Assembly (NCBI GenBank): GCA_902781315.1
Contig: CACZIT010000016.1
Coordinates: 35,934-99,933, forward strand
Direction: 5' to 3'
Length of the DNA stretch: 64,000 nucleotides
Source: an uncultured Prevotellaceae bacterium
GTDB taxonomy: Bacteria; Bacteroidota; Bacteroidia; Bacteroidales; Bacteroidaceae
Below are positions 34,588 to 43,931 of the stretch, one piece after another. Positions within the stretch are counted from its first letter, which is position 1, and the number at the start of each line of letters is the position of its first letter. The position numbers were made by a program, and so were the translations under genes. The notes beneath the pieces were generated by a model. It made no database searches. It had not been told where the DNA came from and worked only from the letters and a program-made list of their open reading frames with translations.

Positions 34588-34980
34588 ATGGACATTAAGA
34601 AGTTAAGTAAGCAATATGCCCGACAGGAACTGCTGTTGACGGCTTTCCTGTTTCTCATCACGCTGCTGGTGATGCGCGTTTGGTATCTGAACGAATTGCT
34701 CGTTCCTGCCATCGTCAGCGCCGCTTTCACGTTGGTGGTGAGTACGGCTCTTGCTGCCATCTGGTGTCGTGTGGCCACGCGCTCGCCCCAGCAACTGCCA
34801 ACATTTTTCACGGCAGTATCGGGCTTCCGCATGCTGCTGGCACTGGCCACAATGTTTGTCTACTATCTGGTCTGCGGGCGAGATGCCATGCTGGTGTTCT
34901 TCCTTGTGTTCATGGCTTTCTACATCGCTTCGTTGGCTCATCATTCCATCTTCTTTGCGCGAGTGTCTAACCGCTCATAG
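34588..34980 (+). CDS. Small membrane protein in the atp operon (AtpI-like position)
   Basis: 130 residues with four hydrophobic segments, about 14-32, 38-60, 70-92 and 96-120. The N-terminus is basic (MDIKKLSKQYARQE). It sits between atpC and atpB, where a protein of the AtpI type or its Bacteroidetes replacement is expected. I cannot confirm AtpI similarity from sequence alone. A role in c-ring assembly is inferred only from location and size. Confidence 0.7.
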   Translation: MDIKKLSKQYARQELLLTAFLFLITLLVMRVWYLNELLVPAIVSAAFTLVVSTALAAIWCRVATRSPQQLPTFFTAVSGFRMLLALATMFVYYLVCGRDAMLVFFLVFMAFYIASLAHHSIFFARVSNRS

Positions 34981-35013
34981 CAAGAACGCTAACGTGTTGT
35001 ATATACATTCTTT

Positions 35014-36072
35014 ATGATAATGAAAAAGTTAAAGTCGATATTACTTCTGGTGATGATAGCGTTGCTCCCCGTGCAACTCTATGCGGAGGAGGCTGGTGCG
35101 GAAGGCGAAGAACTCGATATTCCCGAGATTGTGCTGGAACACCTTGCCGATGCCTACGAGTGGCACATTGCCTCCTACAAGGGCAAGCACCTCAGCATAC
35201 CGCTTCCCATCATCATAAGAAGTGAGAACACTGGCAAGTGGCACTTCTGTACGGCTCATAGCCTGCCTGAAGGCTTCTTCTTCAGCGAAGAGCACCACGG
35301 CAAGATATATGAGCGCATGGCTGACGGCAGTGAGGTACGCCCGATAGACCTGAGCATCACGAAGTCGGTGATGCAGATATGGATTGTTGTGGCAATTCTT
35401 ATCGCCGTCTTCCTGTCGTGCGCCCGCTGGTACAAGAAGCGCGATGCCACGAGTGAGGCGCCAAAAGGCTTTGTAGGCATGATGGAAATGATTGTCATGA
35501 CTATCAACGACGACCTCATCAAGTCATCGATAGGGGAGAAGCACTATAAAAAGTACGCTCCTTATTTGTTGACAGTGTTTTTCTTCATCCTGACGTGTAA
35601 TCTGGTGGGACTATTCCCCTTGTTCCCAGGTGGAGCCAATGTGACGGGCAATATCAACATCACATTCTTCCTGGCACTCTGCACGATGCTGGCCATCAAC
35701 ATCTTTGCCAACAAAGAGTACTGGAAGGAAATCTTCTGGCCCGACGTGCCTTTGTTCCTGAAGGCCTATCCGGCTCCCGTGATGCCTGTCATTGAACTCT
35801 TTGGAGTCTTCACAAAGCCTTTCGCCCTGATGATCCGTCTCTTTGCCAACATGATGGCAGGCCACGCCGTGATACTGAGTTTCACCTGCGTGATCTTCCT
35901 GGGTTGGTCGATGGGTGTAGGATTCGGTCTGGGTTTGAATGCTTTCAGCATCATCATGCTGCTCTTCATGAACCTGCTTGAAGTGCTGGTGGCATTCGTT
36001 CAGGCTTACGTATTCACGATGCTCAGCGCCGTCTTCATCGGCTTGGCCCACAAGGAACATGGAGCAGAGTAA
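35014..36072 (+). CDS. atpB: F-type ATP synthase a subunit
   Basis: 352 residues. A signal-like start (MKKLKSILLLVMIALLPVQLYA) and a periplasmic stretch to about residue 115, a Bacteroidetes extension, precede five membrane helices. GVFTKPFALMIRLFANMMAGHAV holds the essential Arg of the proton half-channels. LLEVLVAFVQAYVFTMLSAVFIG is the last helix. The start could be 35014 or the second ATG at 35020. With subunits b and c it forms Fo. Confidence 0.96.
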   Translation: MIMKKLKSILLLVMIALLPVQLYAEEAGAEGEELDIPEIVLEHLADAYEWHIASYKGKHLSIPLPIIIRSENTGKWHFCTAHSLPEGFFFSEEHHGKIYERMADGSEVRPIDLSITKSVMQIWIVVAILIAVFLSCARWYKKRDATSEAPKGFVGMMEMIVMTINDDLIKSSIGEKHYKKYAPYLLTVFFFILTCNLVGLFPLFPGGANVTGNINITFFLALCTMLAINIFANKEYWKEIFWPDVPLFLKAYPAPVMPVIELFGVFTKPFALMIRLFANMMAGHAVILSFTCVIFLGWSMGVGFGLGLNAFSIIMLLFMNLLEVLVAFVQAYVFTMLSAVFIGLAHKEHGAE

Positions 36073-36142
36073 GCAACTGAAAAAGAAAGAGTTATAAACA
36101 ATAATTCAACAAAAGAAACAAATTCATTAATTAATAATTTAA

Positions 36143-36400
<258 letters not shown>

Positions 36401-36431
36401 GTGAAGAAAGTCTTAGCGAAAACAAGTATTT

Positions 36432-36947
36432 ATGGATTTCAGTAAACTGCCAGCAATCCTTACCCCCGATCTGGGACTCCTGTTCTGGATGCTTCTGGCG
36501 TTTGGAGTGGTCTTCTTCGTGCTTGCAAAGTACGGATTCCCTGCCATCATCAATATGGTGGACGAGCGGAAGAAGTACATCGACGAAAGTCTGAAAAAAG
36601 CCCACGAAGCCTCTGAGCGCCTGGAGAACATCCGTCAGGAAGGCGAGAGCATTCTGCAGGAAGCACGCGACCGTCAGGCACAGATTTTGAAAGAAGCTGC
36701 CGAGACACGCGATGCCATTGTGGAGCAAGCTCGCGAAAAAGCCCGTGAGGAAGGTGCCCGGCTGCTCGACGACGCCCGCCTGGCCATCAATCAGGAGCGT
36801 CAGGCTGCCATTGCCGACATACGCAAGCAGGTGGCAGAGTTGAGCGTTGAAGTGGCTGAGAAGGTTCTGCGCAAGAATCTTTCTTCCGACCAGGCTCAGA
36901 TGGATTTGATTGACTGTATGCTGGATGAAGTTTCTGCTAACAAATAA
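36432..36947 (+). CDS. atpF: F-type ATP synthase b subunit
   Basis: 171 residues. One N-terminal membrane helix (LPAILTPDLGLLFWMLLAFGVVFFVLAKYG) followed by a long charged helix (RKKYIDESLKKAHEASERLENIRQ) that reaches F1 as the peripheral stalk. It ends in ADIRKQVAELSVEVAEKVLRKNL, the delta-contacting part. Normal length. Confidence 0.96.
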   Translation: MDFSKLPAILTPDLGLLFWMLLAFGVVFFVLAKYGFPAIINMVDERKKYIDESLKKAHEASERLENIRQEGESILQEARDRQAQILKEAAETRDAIVEQAREKAREEGARLLDDARLAINQERQAAIADIRKQVAELSVEVAEKVLRKNLSSDQAQMDLIDCMLDEVSANK

Positions 36948-36953
36948 GGTACT

Positions 36954-37490
36954 ATGGATATAGGAGTAATTTCGGTTCGTTATGCCAGGGCGCTTCTGAA
37001 AAGCGCTACAGCCAGCAGCCAAGAGACCAAAGTCTACGAAGAAATGCAGACGATGGCCCAGAGCTACTTGGAGGTTCCGCAGCTCAGGCAGACCATCGAT
37101 AACCCGATGATTCCTAAGGAGAAGAAGGTCTCGCTGCTGCTTGCTGCAGCTGGCGGGAAGCCTTCCGACCTGACGACGGCATTCATTCAGCTTGTGCTGA
37201 AAGAAGACCGTGAAAAGGTGATGCAATTCATTGCCAATTCGTATGTCACCCTGTACCGTCAGCAGAAGAACATCATCAGCGGTAGACTCATCACCGCCAC
37301 AGCCGTTTCGCCCTCTACGGAACAGAAGATGCGGCAGATGGTGGAGAGCAAGACTAACGGAACTGTTGAGTTTCAGACTGAAATAGATCCTGACATCATC
37401 GGCGGCTTCATTTTGGAATATGATACCTACCGAATGGATGCCAGCGTGAAGGCTAAACTCAATACTATTCTTAATACACTTAAAAAGTAA
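36954..37490 (+). CDS. atpH: F-type ATP synthase delta subunit
   Basis: 178 residues. N-terminal helical domain GVISVRYARALLKSATASS, and the C-terminal signature VEFQTEIDPDIIGGFILEYDTYRMDASVKAKLNTI (in parts), both canonical for OSCP/delta. Caps the alpha-beta hexamer and ties it to subunit b. 6 nt after atpF. Confidence 0.96.
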   Translation: MDIGVISVRYARALLKSATASSQETKVYEEMQTMAQSYLEVPQLRQTIDNPMIPKEKKVSLLLAAAGGKPSDLTTAFIQLVLKEDREKVMQFIANSYVTLYRQQKNIISGRLITATAVSPSTEQKMRQMVESKTNGTVEFQTEIDPDIIGGFILEYDTYRMDASVKAKLNTILNTLKK

Positions 37491-37496
37491 AGTACA

Positions 37497-39080
37497 ATGT
37501 CAGATAAAATTAAACCAAGCGAAGTCAGTCAGGTGTTGCTCGACCAGCTTAACGGCATTTCCAATCAGGAGAAATTCGACGAAGTGGGCACCGTGCTCAC
37601 GGTGAGCGACGGCGTAGCTCGCATCTATGGCTTGCGCAATGCCGAAGCCAACGAACTTCTGGAGTTCGAGAATGGCACTATGGCTATCGTGATGAACCTT
37701 GAGGAAGACAACGTCGGTTGCGTGCTTCTGGGTTCAACGGCTGGCATTAAGGAAGGCATGGTTGTCAAGCGCACTCATCGTATCTCGTCGATTCGCGTCA
37801 ACGACAACATGCTCGGTCGTGTCATCAATCCTCTGGGACAAGCCATCGATGGCAAGGGCGACATTGACCTCACCGGTGCCTTCGAAATGCCTCTTGACCG
37901 CAAGGCTCCTGGCGTTATCTACCGCCAGCCAGTGAAAGAGCCGCTGCAGACGGGCCTGAAAGCCATCGACTCGATGATTCCTATCGGCCGTGGCCAGCGC
38001 GAGCTCATCATCGGCGACCGCCAGACTGGTAAGACTGCCATTGCTGTCGACACTATTATCAATCAAAAGAGTTTCTACGAGGCAGGCAAACCTGTCTATT
38101 GTATCTATGTAGCCATCGGACAGAAGGCTTCTACCGTTGCCACGCTTGTCTCGACGCTTCAGGAACATGGCGCCATGCCATATACCATCGTCGTGGCTGC
38201 TACGGCTGCCGATCCCGCTGCCATGCAGTACTACGCTCCCTTTGCCGGTGCTGCCATTGGTGAATACTTCCGCGACCGTGGTCTGCCCGCACTGGTGGTC
38301 TACGACGACCTGTCGAAGCAGGCTGTTGCCTATCGTGAGGTATCGCTGATTCTGCGTCGTCCTTCTGGACGTGAGGCTTATCCTGGCGATGTGTTCTACC
38401 TGCACTCCCGTTTGTTGGAGCGTGCAGCAAAGATGAACGAGCAGCAGGAAGTGGCTGAACAAATGAATGATCTGCCCGAGTGCATGAAAGGACATGTGAA
38501 GGGTGGCGGTTCGCTGACAGCCCTGCCTATCATCGAGACGCAGGCTGGCGACGTTTCGGCATACATCCCTACAAACGTCATCTCGATCACCGATGGTCAG
38601 ATCTTCCTTGAGAGTGACCTCTTCAACCAAGGCTTCCGTCCTGCCATCAACGTTGGTATCTCAGTATCGCGTGTGGGTGGTTCGGCACAGATCAAGTCAA
38701 TGAAGAAAGTGGCTGGTACGCTGAAGATTGACCAGGCTCAGTATCGTGAGTTGGAATCCTTCTCGAAGTTTTCGAGTGATATGGATGCCGTGACGGCAAT
38801 GACGCTCGACCGTGGACGTAAGAACAACCAGTTGCTCATTCAGCCCCAGTACAGCCCCATGCCCGTAGGCGAACAGGTGGCCATCCTTTACTGCGGTGTT
38901 CATGGTCTGATGCGCGACGTGCCCATTGATAAGGTACGTGAGTGCCAGACTCAGTTCCTTGACAAGCTTCGTTCGACAGCTCCCGAAGTCATCAGCACCC
39001 TTGCCGCTGGCAAGATTGACGATGACACGACGGCTAAGATAGAGGCAGTGATGGCCGATATTGCCGGCACCTATAAGTAA
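37497..39080 (+). CDS. atpA: F-type ATP synthase alpha subunit
   Basis: 527 residues. P-loop GDRQTGKT at 173-180. [60 protein letters not shown] (in parts) and [19 protein letters not shown] are textbook alpha. Noncatalytic nucleotide-binding subunit. 6 nt after atpH. Confidence 0.98.
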   Translation: MSDKIKPSEVSQVLLDQLNGISNQEKFDEVGTVLTVSDGVARIYGLRNAEANELLEFENGTMAIVMNLEEDNVGCVLLGSTAGIKEGMVVKRTHRISSIRVNDNMLGRVINPLGQAIDGKGDIDLTGAFEMPLDRKAPGVIYRQPVKEPLQTGLKAIDSMIPIGRGQRELIIGDRQTGKTAIAVDTIINQKSFYEAGKPVYCIYVAIGQKASTVATLVSTLQEHGAMPYTIVVAATAADPAAMQYYAPFAGAAIGEYFRDRGLPALVVYDDLSKQAVAYREVSLILRRPSGREAYPGDVFYLHSRLLERAAKMNEQQEVAEQMNDLPECMKGHVKGGGSLTALPIIETQAGDVSAYIPTNVISITDGQIFLESDLFNQGFRPAINVGISVSRVGGSAQIKSMKKVAGTLKIDQAQYRELESFSKFSSDMDAVTAMTLDRGRKNNQLLIQPQYSPMPVGEQVAILYCGVHGLMRDVPIDKVRECQTQFLDKLRSTAPEVISTLAAGKIDDDTTAKIEAVMADIAGTYK

Positions 39081-39096
39081 ACTCTAAAGCAACACT

Positions 39097-40068
39097 ATGC
39101 CAAGTCTCAAAGAAATCAAAGGCCGTATAGCCTCAGTCAGAAGCACCAGGAAGATTACTTCTGCCATGAAAATGGTGGCAAGTTCGAAATTGCATCATGC
39201 ACAGGTAGCCATCCAAAACATGCTGCCTTATGAAACAATGCTCGAACACATCTTGAAGTCATTCCTGGCAGCAGAAGCGGAAGCCCAGACCATCTACGAT
39301 CAGGAGCGGCCCGTCAAAAGAGTGGCACTTGTCATCTATTCCAGCAATTCCTCATTGTGTGGTGGTTTCAACGCCAACATCATCAAGCTCATGCAGAAAG
39401 TAGTTGCTGAGTATGATGAACTTGGACTCGGCAACATTGACATCTATCCCATTGGGCGAAAAGTTGCAGAGAAAGCTGCCAAGCTGGGCTATCGTGTGAT
39501 GGGTGATTATGCTGATTTGGCAGATAAGCCAAACGTCAATGAGTGTATCGAGATTGCCAAGCAACTGGGGGAAAGATATGCCCAGGGCGAAATCGACCGC
39601 GTAGAGCTTATCTATCATCACTTCAAGTCAGCTGGTTCGCAAGTTCTGACGCGCGAAACGTTCCTCCCCATCGACCTGGAAGAAGAACTGCAGCGCGATC
39701 ATGAACGCGATCTCACCTCTATCATTGCCACGAAGGAAAGCCAGGAGTACCTGAAGAAGCGAGGAGAAAGGACTGTAAGCCGCGAGGAAAAGCAGAGTGT
39801 CAAACCCCTCAATGATAACTTCATTGTTGAGCCCAACATGGATGCTGTCCTCTCAAAGCTTATCCCCAAGTTGCTTCATCTGATGCTTTATACTGCTCTT
39901 CTTGATAGCAATGCGTCAGAACATGCTGCCCGAATGGTTGCCATGCAGACAGCCACGGACAATGCCGACGAATTGCTACGCGAACTGAACCTTCAGTACA
40001 ACAAGAGCCGTCAGCAGGCAATCACCAGCGAACTGCTTGACATCGTAGGCGGTAGTGTGAACAATTAG
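39097..40068 (+). CDS. atpG: F-type ATP synthase gamma subunit
   Basis: 323 residues, longer than the usual 285-300. N-terminal SLKEIKGRIASVRSTRKITSAMKMVA and C-terminal LLDSNASEHAARMVAMQTATDNADELLRELNLQYNKSRQQAITSELLDIVGG (in parts) form the rotating coiled coil. The extra length lies in the middle, around KESQEYLKKRGERTVSREEKQ. Last gene of the operon, followed by a strong terminator. Confidence 0.97.
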   Translation: MPSLKEIKGRIASVRSTRKITSAMKMVASSKLHHAQVAIQNMLPYETMLEHILKSFLAAEAEAQTIYDQERPVKRVALVIYSSNSSLCGGFNANIIKLMQKVVAEYDELGLGNIDIYPIGRKVAEKAAKLGYRVMGDYADLADKPNVNECIEIAKQLGERYAQGEIDRVELIYHHFKSAGSQVLTRETFLPIDLEEELQRDHERDLTSIIATKESQEYLKKRGERTVSREEKQSVKPLNDNFIVEPNMDAVLSKLIPKLLHLMLYTALLDSNASEHAARMVAMQTATDNADELLRELNLQYNKSRQQAITSELLDIVGGSVNN

Positions 40069-40105
40069 TCGCACTCGTTTGTAGAGTATACTCAACCTAA
40101 AAATA

Positions 40106-40140
40106 GATGTAGCACTCATCGCAGTGCTGCATCTTTTTTT
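40106..40140 (+). terminator. Intrinsic terminator of the atp operon
   Basis: GATGTAGCACT and AGTGCTGCATC pair over 11 bp with one G-T, loop CATCGC, then a run of seven T. Confidence 0.9.
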
Positions 40141-40183
40141 ATCATTTCTCTACAATATTATTTCAAGTGTGAGAGTTTTTTTG

Positions 40184-40191
40184 TACTTTTG
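40184..40191 (+). promoter_or_regulatory. -7 box for kdsC
   Basis: TACTTTTG, 18 nt before the ATG at 40210, with TTTC at 40161-40164 as a weak -33 (19-nt spacer). Confidence 0.65.
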
Positions 40192-40209
40192 CAAAAAAAT
40201 AGAGAACTT

Positions 40210-40728
40210 ATGATTGATTATGACCTTAGTCGCATAAAAGCCGTTGTCTTCGACATAGACGGGGTGCTCTCGGCTCAGACTGTTTTGATGGACCAGAATG
40301 GCGATCCCTTGCGAACCGTCAACATCCAAGACGGTTACGCCATTCAGTTGGCAATGAAAATGGGGTTGCGAATAGCCATTCTCTCCGGTGCACGTACAGA
40401 ATCTATTCGTCTGCGCTACCAGTATCTGGGTGTTGAGGACATCTATCTCTGCTGTTCCGTGAAAGTAACTACGTATGACAGCTTTAAGGCAAAGTATGGC
40501 TTGCAAGACGAGGAAATCATATTTGTGGGCGACGATATTCCCGATCTGGAGGTTCTCAACAGAGTAGGGTGCCCATGTTGCCCTGCCGATGCCTGTCCGG
40601 AAGTGAAAAAGGCCTGCCTCTACGTCAGCCATAGGGTAGGGGGGCACGGATGCGGTCGCGATATCATCGAACAGGTGTTGAAAGCGCAAGGCAAATGGAT
40701 GGCAAATGCTAAAGCCTTTGGCTGGTAA
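40210..40728 (+). CDS. kdsC: KDO 8-phosphate phosphatase
   Basis: 172 residues from the ATG at 40210; a TTG-started extension to 40189 would run into the promoter box. HAD fold: [16 protein letters not shown] holds the catalytic Asp pair, [14 protein letters not shown] motif II, and [17 protein letters not shown] motif [22 protein letters not shown] is the KdsC ending that fits KDO-8-P. Makes KDO for lipopolysaccharide core. Followed 50 nt later by maf. Confidence 0.93.
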   Translation: MIDYDLSRIKAVVFDIDGVLSAQTVLMDQNGDPLRTVNIQDGYAIQLAMKMGLRIAILSGARTESIRLRYQYLGVEDIYLCCSVKVTTYDSFKAKYGLQDEEIIFVGDDIPDLEVLNRVGCPCCPADACPEVKKACLYVSHRVGGHGCGRDIIEQVLKAQGKWMANAKAFGW

Positions 40729-40778
40729 CGTGGTAAAAATCTTTCATTCACTCTTAATCCTTTTAAGACCATTCCCAA

Positions 40779-41339
40779 ATGAAACTAATTCTATCAAGCA
40801 ATTCGCCCCGTCGCAAAGAACTCTTGGCCGGACTCGACATCCCCTTTGAAGTACGAGTGAAGGATGGCATTGATGAGAGCTATCCAACATCTCTACCGAC
40901 CAACGAAATTGCGGAGTATATTGCCAGGAAAAAGGCTGCTGCCTATCAGGTAAGTGGTGATGAGGTTTTAGTGACGGCCGACACCATCGTTGTCTTGGGC
41001 GATAATATATTGGGAAAGCCCGCTGATGCTCAAGAGGCAAAAGCCATGCTCGGGGCCTTGAGTGGCCACACCCATCACGTCATCACTGGTGTGTGTCTTA
41101 AGAGTTCTGATTTGCAACATTCCTTCTCTGTAGTTTCCGAAGTGACGTTCAGAGAGTTGCAGGAATCAGAGATTGACTACTACGTGAGCCACTACAAGCC
41201 CTTCGACAAAGCCGGTGCCTATGGTATTCAGGAATGGATTGGCTATATCGGTGTCACACGTCTCAGCGGTAGTTACTACAACGTGATGGGCCTGCCTGTT
41301 CAGCGCATTCACAGCGAACTGACCCGCCATTTCCTTTAA
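40779..41339 (+). CDS. maf: Maf family nucleotide pyrophosphatase
   Basis: 186 residues. KLILSSNSPRRKELLAGL, the phosphate-binding start, then DEVLVTADTIVVLGDNILGKP and AGAYGIQEWIGYIGVTRLSGSYYNVMGLP. It hydrolyses noncanonical nucleotides (dTTP/UTP or 7-methyl-GTP types) to limit misincorporation. Which subtype cannot be decided. Likely co-transcribed with kdsC. Confidence 0.95.
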   Translation: MKLILSSNSPRRKELLAGLDIPFEVRVKDGIDESYPTSLPTNEIAEYIARKKAAAYQVSGDEVLVTADTIVVLGDNILGKPADAQEAKAMLGALSGHTHHVITGVCLKSSDLQHSFSVVSEVTFRELQESEIDYYVSHYKPFDKAGAYGIQEWIGYIGVTRLSGSYYNVMGLPVQRIHSELTRHFL

Positions 41340-41401
41340 ATATGGAACAAATGCTTCGTGAATAAACTTTTAACAACCAATTTATAAACGATCAGATAAT
41401 T

Positions 41402-41617
41402 ATGACAACAATCATTTCAATTGTATTATTGTTCTGCCTTGCTCTTTTGGGCTGGGCCATTGCCGAGTTCAAGTCAGATCACTGCGTCTATGAGCGCAAT
41501 GAAGAAGAGTGTGCTACTGAAGCAAAAGCCGCTGACGCCATCAAGAAAAACGGCTTCAACGAGCTGAACATCAAGGACGTCATCGCCACTATCAGCACGA
41601 AGGGTTTCAAGGCCTAA
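41402..41617 (+). CDS. Small single-pass membrane protein, unknown
   Basis: 71 residues. One membrane helix at about 3-20 (TTIISIVLLFCLALLGWAIAE is the start, in parts), then a charged soluble tail with CVYERNEEECATEAKAADAIKKN, and the ending KDVIATISTKGFKA. I do not know the family. The gap before it is A/T-rich, as expected for a real start, and it ends 5 nt from the convergent LRR gene. Two Cys eight residues apart could be a disulfide. Confidence 0.6.
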   Translation: MTTIISIVLLFCLALLGWAIAEFKSDHCVYERNEEECATEAKAADAIKKNGFNELNIKDVIATISTKGFKA

Positions 41618-41622
41618 GAAAC

Positions 41623-43314
41623 TTATTTGACAACTTTTTGTACTCCATTACGAGTCAGCATAATGCGAACGCCATGCGACTCAGGAGAAACAATTCGCCC
41701 TTGGAGGTCGTAACAGCGAGCAGAATCGCTTTCGTTAAGATCTCTGAGGGTTTTAATGTTTGTTGGATCAAATTCCTTGATTGTTCCGAAATAGCTCCAA
41801 GGGGCCGTCATCTGATAGGCATCCAGACTGCCCTCAGGCACATAGAGCACCGATTTTTCCATTGTCCAGTCGGCGAAGGCTTGCAGATGGGTCTCGGCGG
41901 GAGGATCGGCGGAATACATGTAGACGGTGTGGGAAGAGAAGTTTGGAACGGAGAAGGCAGCCCAGTCTATCTTCCGTACCGATGCGGGAATGTGCCATTC
42001 CTTCATATTGTCGGCACCAGCCAGGGCCCAGGCTTCTATTTCCTCCAGCCCCTCGGGCAACAGGCAGTCCTTCAGTCGGTAGCACTCGTAGAAAGCCGAT
42101 CGCCCGATGCGCTTGATGGTAGGCGGTAAGATGAGCTTCACGAGGCTCTGACTACTGTAGAAAGCGGCACGAGGAATGCTGTCGAGTAGGGGCCTGATGT
42201 CGAGCGTGTCAACATAGATGTAGTAGAAAGCCTCTGGGTCGATGCGGCGCACGCTCTCGGGAATCACCAGGCGTTTCTTCGTCAGTCCGTGGAAAGCCCT
42301 GCCTTCGATGGTTTCCAGAGAGTCAGGCAATTCAAGGTTTCTCAATGTGTTGTTGTTCAGCGCCGCATATCCGATGTGCTTCAGCCGTGCCGGCAGGTGG
42401 ATGTCGTCAATGAAACATTCGGAGAAGCAGTAGTTGCTGAGGTGTTCAACATTGTCGGAGATGATGACCTGGTCGATGTAGCAATATGCGAAGGCACTTT
42501 CGCCGATGTAAGTGACGGAATTTGGAATGACGAGCTTCTTCTGGTGCGGTGCAATGTTGTTGAGCGCATAGCAGAAAGCCTCGGCACCGATACGCTCCAG
42601 GCTGTCGTTGAGCGTGATGTTGTAAGTGCGGTGAAAGTTGAAAGCCTTGTCGTCGATGGTCTTCGTTTCGGGTGCGATGGTGAAGGTCTCGGCCCGCGAA
42701 CTGATGGGTGCGAAATAGGCCAACAGGCGGCTGTGGTCGCGTGTATAGAGGTAGCCGTCCTCCAACACGTAGCTTGGATGGTCCTCGTCGATGGTCACGT
42801 CGCTCAGCGTGATGTTACCGTTCAGCGCCCCGTTGCCGATGTGCTCCAGCGTAGCAGGAATGTGCAGGGAGGAAAAGAGGTTGTGGGTGAAGGCATGGTC
42901 GCCCAGCCAGGTGAGCGTAGCAGGAAAGTCGATGCTCTCGCCGCAGAACGACAAGGCATAGTCGCCTATCTTCTTGAGCGTCTTCGGCAGGACGAGTTTC
43001 TTGAACTCCGTGTTGGCAAACATATAGGAACCGATGACATCGTTCTCTGTAGTGTATTTATCATAATAAGGTTCGCCACCGGCCACGATGCGGCAGTCCG
43101 CCAGGTTCAGCGACCTATACTCAGATGCCCAGTTCTGCAGCACTTTGATGTCGCTGCCGTTAATAGTGCCTTTCAGGGTGAGCTCATTCACGTATTGCAG
43201 TTCGTACTCGTCGAACAAATCCTGCAGGTCGCCCGCAGCCACCCACACAACTTTCTCTGCTGCCATCACTGGCAGACCTATCATCAGAAGAAATATAAGC
43301 AGTATGTGTTTCAT
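41623..43314 (-). CDS. BspA-type leucine-rich repeat surface protein
   Basis: About 563 residues. Signal peptide MKHILLIFLLMIGLPVMAAEK. Most of the protein is LRR_5 repeats with the pattern FxxCxxLxxLxLPxxLxxIGxxAFxxC, for example VIPNSVTYIGESAFAYC and LPARLKHIGYAALNNN. The end, ARCYDLQGRIVSPESHGVR, matches the YDLQGR tail on type IX secreted proteins in Prevotella and is a likely sorting signal or its remnant. It probably binds host or bacterial surfaces. An earlier ATG at 43353 lies upstream of the promoter box, so I use 43314. Confidence 0.85.
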   Translation of the reverse strand: MKHILLIFLLMIGLPVMAAEKVVWVAAGDLQDLFDEYELQYVNELTLKGTINGSDIKVLQNWASEYRSLNLADCRIVAGGEPYYDKYTTENDVIGSYMFANTEFKKLVLPKTLKKIGDYALSFCGESIDFPATLTWLGDHAFTHNLFSSLHIPATLEHIGNGALNGNITLSDVTIDEDHPSYVLEDGYLYTRDHSRLLAYFAPISSRAETFTIAPETKTIDDKAFNFHRTYNITLNDSLERIGAEAFCYALNNIAPHQKKLVIPNSVTYIGESAFAYCYIDQVIISDNVEHLSNYCFSECFIDDIHLPARLKHIGYAALNNNTLRNLELPDSLETIEGRAFHGLTKKRLVIPESVRRIDPEAFYYIYVDTLDIRPLLDSIPRAAFYSSQSLVKLILPPTIKRIGRSAFYECYRLKDCLLPEGLEEIEAWALAGADNMKEWHIPASVRKIDWAAFSVPNFSSHTVYMYSADPPAETHLQAFADWTMEKSVLYVPEGSLDAYQMTAPWSYFGTIKEFDPTNIKTLRDLNESDSARCYDLQGRIVSPESHGVRIMLTRNGVQKVVK

Positions 43315-43319
43315 GTGTG

Positions 43320-43350
43320 CAAAGGTACTCATTATTTTAGTTGCCACAAA
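43320..43350 (-). promoter_or_regulatory. Promoter of the LRR protein gene, leaderless type
   Basis: On the minus strand TTTG (43347-43350), a 19-nt spacer and TACCTTTG (43320-43327), then CACAC and the ATG, a gap of five bases. Confidence 0.75.
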
Positions 43351-43534
43351 CAAATTAACACTTTTTTTGTTGCAAAGTCATTTTTAGAGAAATCCTTTGA
43401 CAAAGAACGCTTCTTTTTCATTCTTTTCGATATTATCCAACGCATTTGTTGCAATTTTCCTCTAAATTTAATATAGTAACCGATAATATATATAACGGGC
43501 ATTATGTTAAATAATAACATAAAACTGTATGTTC

Positions 43535-43731
43535 CTACACTATTGAAACAGAGTATATGAGCAATAAGAGTGCCTATTGCATGCCAAAAAGAATAATCTG
43601 CATGCTACAGAAGCATGCTTTGCTTGCTATGAGAGCAGCGTATATATACTATGGGAGCGTTAGTTGCATGCTACGGAAGCATGGTCTGCATGCTATGGGT
43701 GCACAGTGTATGTGCTACAGGAGTTACAATC
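43535..43731. repeat. 22-bp tandem dyad array 4 (about nine units)
   Basis: Units begin at 43535, 43557, 43579 (21 bp), 43600, 43622, 43644, 43666, 43688 and 43710. The best units are perfect interrupted palindromes, CATGCT-N5-AGCATG (43600 and 43666); others keep the 5-nt centre with partly matching arms. The consensus is GCATGCTAYRGRAGCATG plus four bases. A weaker unit may precede at 43513. Not a coding period, and not CRISPR: there are no spacers. Confidence 0.8.
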
Positions 43732-43737
43732 TTACAA

Positions 43738-43930
43738 TCTTACAGTCTTACAGTATTACAGTTATAATTTGCACCCTATTGAAGTGGCAAGATAAGAGAG
43801 AAATAAGAATATAAAGAAATATATTATAAATATATATACATATAATTATTACTATTTATCATAATCATAATCACAATCGCACCACTTCACTCTATGCAGA
43901 TTCTAACTGTAATACTGTAAGACTGTAAGA
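43738..43930. repeat. Element bounded by a perfect 27-bp inverted repeat
   Basis: Bases 43738-43764 and 43904-43930 are exact reverse complements over 27 bp, beginning TCTTACAGTC and ending ATTACAGTTA on the left. The enclosed 139 bp continue as an imperfect hairpin (GAAGTGG near 43780, CCACTTC near 43881) around an A/T-rich centre. It has the shape of a miniature inverted-repeat element or of a strong bidirectional transcription-stopping hairpin. No flanking target duplication is obvious. With array 4 it fills the gap of 43315-43931, where I see no gene. Confidence 0.75.
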
Positions 43931-43931
43931 A

